DNA from: Anaerococcus vaginimassiliensis
Lineage (GTDB): Bacteria; Bacillota; Clostridia; Tissierellales; Peptoniphilaceae
Assembly: GCF_900626155.1 (NCBI RefSeq)
Contig: NZ_LR130844.1
Span: forward strand, 1,382,879-1,446,878
DNA: 64,000 nt
Direction of reading: 5' to 3'
The notes below the pieces were generated by a model, which saw only the letters and a program-made list of their open reading frames with translations, was not told the DNA's origin and did not search any database. Made by a program: the position numbers and the translations under genes. Of the stretch, positions 61,863 to 64,000 are shown in pieces. The stretch's first letter is position 1; each line of letters opens with the position of its first letter.

Positions 61863-62495
61863 ATGCAAACAAATAATGTTGCAGCTACAAAAGCTAATCT
61901 AATAAAAACTAAAGATGAGCTAAAACTACTTGTTGGTGGTTATGATATATTAGATAAGAAAAGAAAAGCTTTGATGCAAGCTTATGATTCAAAGATAAAA
62001 GAAAGAAACGAACTTAACGACAAAGTTAATGAAACGATAAAGCTAGTAAGTCATAAATTTAAAAAGGTACTTGCAAGTATCGGTGAAGCTGATTTAGACT
62101 CTATTTCAAAGACAGTTCCGATAGACAACAGTATAGATATTAAAGTAGATAAGTTTATGCAGACAGAGATATCTGAAATTACATTCGAAGATGTCAAGCT
62201 AAACCTTTCGTATTCTTTTTATGAGACAAATGCTTCTTTTGATGAGGCAGTATTATCATTTAATGAACTTAGATCTAAAATCTTTAAGCTTGCTGAGCTT
62301 GATACAACTATTAAGTCTTTGGATAGGGAGATTAAAAAAACTAGCAAGAAAGTTAATAGCCTTGATAAAGTACAAATTCCTAAGTATAAAGAAATGATAA
62401 AAACTATAGGTCAAAGTATAGAAGAGAAGGAAAGAGAAGAATTTTCTAAAACAAAGATTGTTAAAGAAAATAAGATTAAAAAAGAAAAAATGTAA
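61863..62495 (+). CDS. ntpD: V/A-ATPase subunit D (central stalk)
   Basis: A 210-residue, mainly two-helix coiled-coil protein: VAATKANLIKTKDELKLLVGGYDILDKKRKAL at the front (shown as TKANLIKTKDELKLLVGGYD in the family's conserved start) and a C-terminal helix LDKVQIPKYKEMIKTIGQ (family R-x-N-A-[LF]-E-x-x-x-I-P). D is the rotor axle inside A3B3. ATG 61863 has AGGTGA upstream; the GTG at 61854 is inside ntpB. The terminator just after is interrupted by an IS element. Confidence 0.92.
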   Translation: MQTNNVAATKANLIKTKDELKLLVGGYDILDKKRKALMQAYDSKIKERNELNDKVNETIKLVSHKFKKVLASIGEADLDSISKTVPIDNSIDIKVDKFMQTEISEITFEDVKLNLSYSFYETNASFDEAVLSFNELRSKIFKLAELDTTIKSLDREIKKTSKKVNSLDKVQIPKYKEMIKTIGQSIEEKEREEFSKTKIVKENKIKKEKM

Positions 62496-62515
62496 AAAAA
62501 TAGCACCGAGCTTTA
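62494..62515 (+). terminator. 5' half of the V-ATPase operon terminator, cut by an IS element
   Basis: AAAAAAATAGCACCGAGC followed by TTTA is the left arm and part of the loop of an intrinsic terminator directly after ntpD. The matching right arm is not in the 20 bp that follow, which are the IS end; the flank after the IS (TTAA at 63997) fits the rest of the loop. The right arm (expected GCTCGGTGC then T residues) would lie beyond the window. Confidence 0.6.
62513..62515. repeat. Target-site duplication TTA, left copy
   Basis: TTA directly precedes the left end of the IS element and is repeated at 63997-63999 after its right end. Three-base duplications are usual for IS150-type elements. 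Confidence 0.55.
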
Positions 62516-62541
62516 TGAGCTGAACCCGTAAACACGGAATA
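62516..62541. repeat. IS terminal inverted repeat, left
   Basis: Starts TGAGCTGAACCC and ends CGGAATA; pairs with the right end at 20 of 26 positions. Confidence 0.8.
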
Positions 62542-62554
62542 ACTTAATAATATT

Positions 62555-63424
62555 TTAAGCGGAATGTAATCTGTAATCAATAGGTGACATTCCGTTTAAT
62601 TTTGCTTTAATCCTGTCTTCGTTGTACCATTTGATATATGATTCTATTTCTTTTCTTAACTCTTCATAATTCTTAAATTCTACACCATAGTACATTTCTT
62701 GTTTGAGTATACCAAAGAAGTTCTCCATTGGTGAATTGTCTAGACAATTGCCTTTTCTTGACATACTTTGTGTTATGTTTAGTTTGCTAAGTCTACTTGA
62801 CCATGAACTATGTTGGTAATGGAATCCCTGGTCTGAGTGTATTACTAGATCATCACTTTCTTCTATTCTTTTAGTTGCTTCTTCTAGCATTGTATTTGTT
62901 AGTTTAATTGTCGGACGGTGACTTAGTGTATAACTAATTATCTCGCTATTGTATACATCTAGTATTGGTGATAGGTAAAGTCTTTTCTCATTTCCTTTGA
63001 TTCTAAATTCTGTTACATCTGTTAACCATAGCTTATTAGGTTTTTTAGCTTTAAAGTTACGATTTACTAGATTAGGAGCTACTTTACCTACCTGTCCCTT
63101 GTATGATGAGTATTTTCTTGATCTCGTTTTAAATTTAGCACATAGAAGTCCTTCTTGTCTCATTATTCTTAATACTCTTTTATGATTTACTATTAAACTT
63201 TTGTTTCTTAAAGCTTTACAAACTCTTCTGTATCCATATCTTCCCTTAGTTGCTTTAACAATTGACTTGATTTTTTCTCTAATCTTCTTGTCTTTGTCTA
63301 TTGGATTTTCTAATTTTATCTTCCATTCATAGTATGAGGATTTAGGTAGTTTAGCTACTTTTATCCATTCACTTGCTTTTGTTTCAGCATGTTCTTTAAG
63401 AAGATTAAGTATTATCTTTGTTTT
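62555..63424 (-). CDS. IS3-family transposase OrfB (integrase core)
   Basis: The frame is open for about 289 codons upstream of the stop, well beyond the first ATG (63163). Reading in this frame gives, before that ATG, HTH_21-like sequence (SEWIKVAKLPKSSYYEWK, GRYGYRRVCKALRNK) directly continuous with the DDE core: Asp in LWLTDVTEF (about residue 136), Asp in VIHSDQG (about 198) and Glu in PMENFFG (about 234), with the 35-residue D-E spacing of IS3. It has no plausible start of its own, so it is made as an OrfAB fusion by -1 frameshifting in the A-run (AGG AAA AAA CAA) at the end of orfA. The start given is the frameshift zone, not a start codon. Confidence 0.87.
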   Translation of the reverse strand, partial: KTKIILNLLKEHAETKASEWIKVAKLPKSSYYEWKIKLENPIDKDKKIREKIKSIVKATKGRYGYRRVCKALRNKSLIVNHKRVLRIMRQEGLLCAKFKTRSRKYSSYKGQVGKVAPNLVNRNFKAKKPNKLWLTDVTEFRIKGNEKRLYLSPILDVYNSEIISYTLSHRPTIKLTNTMLEEATKRIEESDDLVIHSDQGFHYQHSSWSSRLSKLNITQSMSRKGNCLDNSPMENFFGILKQEMYYGVEFKNYEELRKEIESYIKWYNEDRIKAKLNGMSPIDYRLHSA

Positions 63425-63951
63425 TTCCTTGCTTCTGCCTCTTCTTCCAGTAGCAAGGCTTGATACTTTTTTTCGAATAGTATTTGCATCTTTAAATATT
63501 TATTTTCTTCTCTAAGTCTAATTAACTCTTCTCTTTCAGACTCTTTTATTGGTTTTTCTTTCTTAGGTTTCTTATCTGATTTAGACATATCTTTCTTTGG
63601 CCTTCCTCTATTATCTTCTAGCCCAGATAAACCACGCTGTTGATAAGCTTTCTCCCACCTATATACCATAGATCCATTAGAAAGATTGAAGTGCTCGGCG
63701 GTTTCTCTAAGCGAAGTATTATTGATTTGTCTATATTGTATTACAGATAGTTTAAATTCACTAGTGTATTTATTATTGTTTAGATTCTTAGATAAGTTAT
63801 CAAACCCTCCTGATCGATATTTTACTATCCAACTTTCAAGTGTTGAATTGGGAATATTATATTTTTTGGCAACCATTTTATGGCCACCATACTCTCCTGA
63901 TAAGTATTCTAATACTAATTTAATTTTAAATTCTTTTGTGTATTTTGACAT
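63412..63951 (-). CDS. IS3-family transposase OrfA (helix-turn-helix)
   Basis: A 179-residue OrfA of the IS150 group. Two helix-turn-helix units (KYTKEFKIKLVLEYLSGEYG, then a second at SEFKLSVIQYRQINNTSLRE), a Lys-rich linker, and a C-terminal leucine-zipper-like helix (LIRLREENKYLKMQI). It binds the IS ends and dimerises. GGAGGGG lies 7 nt upstream of the ATG, within 45 nt of the right IS end. Its 3' end contains the run of six A used for frameshifting into OrfB. Confidence 0.9.
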   Translation of the reverse strand: MSKYTKEFKIKLVLEYLSGEYGGHKMVAKKYNIPNSTLESWIVKYRSGGFDNLSKNLNNNKYTSEFKLSVIQYRQINNTSLRETAEHFNLSNGSMVYRWEKAYQQRGLSGLEDNRGRPKKDMSKSDKKPKKEKPIKESEREELIRLREENKYLKMQILFEKKYQALLLEEEAEARKKQR

Positions 63952-63970
63952 GAAAAAACCCCTCCATCCG

Positions 63971-63996
63971 TATTCCGGATTTTGGGGTCCAGCACA
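63971..63996. repeat. IS terminal inverted repeat, right
   Basis: On the minus strand it starts TGTGCTGGACCC and ends CGGAATA. The flank TTA (63997-63999) repeats the target duplication. Confidence 0.8.
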
Positions 63997-64000
63997 TTAA

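Larger units (their letters stand above)
62516..63996 (-). mobile_element. IS3-family (IS150-like) insertion sequence, complete
   Basis: A 1481-bp element bounded by imperfect terminal inverted repeats (20 of 26 positions match: TG.GCTG.ACCC..., AAA, ..CGGAATA), with 3-bp target duplications TTA. It codes on the minus strand for OrfA (63412-63951) and OrfB (62555-63424), joined by a -1 frameshift, and all three catalytic acids are present. The right end is just inside the window edge. Both ORFs are intact, so it may be active and recently inserted. Confidence 0.87.

Noticed and set aside
62555..63163. OrfB as a truncated transposase starting at ATG 63163
   Set aside because: The same frame stays open upstream through a typical helix-turn-helix domain to the OrfA overlap, so the gene is complete.
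1..64000. CRISPR array, tRNA or rRNA genes, prophage
   Set aside because: No regularly spaced repeats, cloverleaf-like segments or phage structural genes were seen in reading both strands, though short RNAs could be missed by eye.

Overview
The window is about 64 kb of AT-rich, densely coding bacterial chromosome. It suggests a strictly fermentative, anaerobic, low-GC Firmicute. Two pyruvate:ferredoxin oxidoreductases, an L-lactate dehydrogenase, a fermentative-type threonine dehydratase, a V/A-type ATPase operon, an ispH-rpsA fusion and HPr kinase together fit the Tissierellia/Peptoniphilaceae (Anaerococcus or a relative) best. This assignment is inferred from gene content and was not tested by a search.

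Layout. 1-6.5 kb: the end of a Maf pyrophosphatase, a HAD nucleotidase, peptidase T, the Mg2+ transporter MgtE behind an unusual leader, then an alpha/beta hydrolase paired with an MprF-like aminoacyl-phospholipid synthase. 6.6-13.8 kb: central fermentation genes (lactate dehydrogenase; amino-acid symporter; PFOR; threonine dehydratase). 14-24.5 kb: housekeeping genes (DegV/FakB, an ArsC-like protein, free-Met-sulfoxide reductase, trmB, folC, a UvrD-like helicase, nitroreductase, map, tdk, ychF), several of them convergent and sharing terminators. 24.7-33.1 kb: pepP-uvrC-hprK, then a second PFOR behind a strong promoter and a 295-bp leader. 33.3-40 kb: asp23-fakA-recG-rsmD-coaD and a coiled-coil protein, with tmcAL convergent. 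40-54 kb: one long run from efp through nusB, xseAB, ispA, argR, recN, nudF, scpAB and rluB to cmk-plsC-ispH/rpsA-miaB. 54.2-62.5 kb: a V/A-ATPase operon. 62.5-64 kb: a complete IS3-family (IS150-like) element.

How the genes work together. The symporter, threonine dehydratase and PFOR form a plausible serine/threonine fermentation module: amino-acid uptake, deamination to a 2-oxo acid, oxidation to acyl-CoA plus reduced ferredoxin. The ATPase would couple to ion gradients. DegV (FakB-type), FakA and PlsC belong to use of exogenous fatty acids for phospholipids.

Most unusual points. (1) A 14-codon leader ORF ahead of mgtE ends in PRRKLKK, like the proteobacterial MgtL leader, and lies next to two mutually exclusive RNA helices, one of which buries the mgtE ribosome-binding site and start codon. 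(2) V-ATPase subunit I is split into two genes. Its halves add up to one normal subunit I, and the first half carries an extra C-terminal coiled coil of about 107 residues that looks like the otherwise missing peripheral-stalk subunit H. (3) The IS element appears to have landed in the loop of the ATPase operon terminator, with a TTA target duplication.
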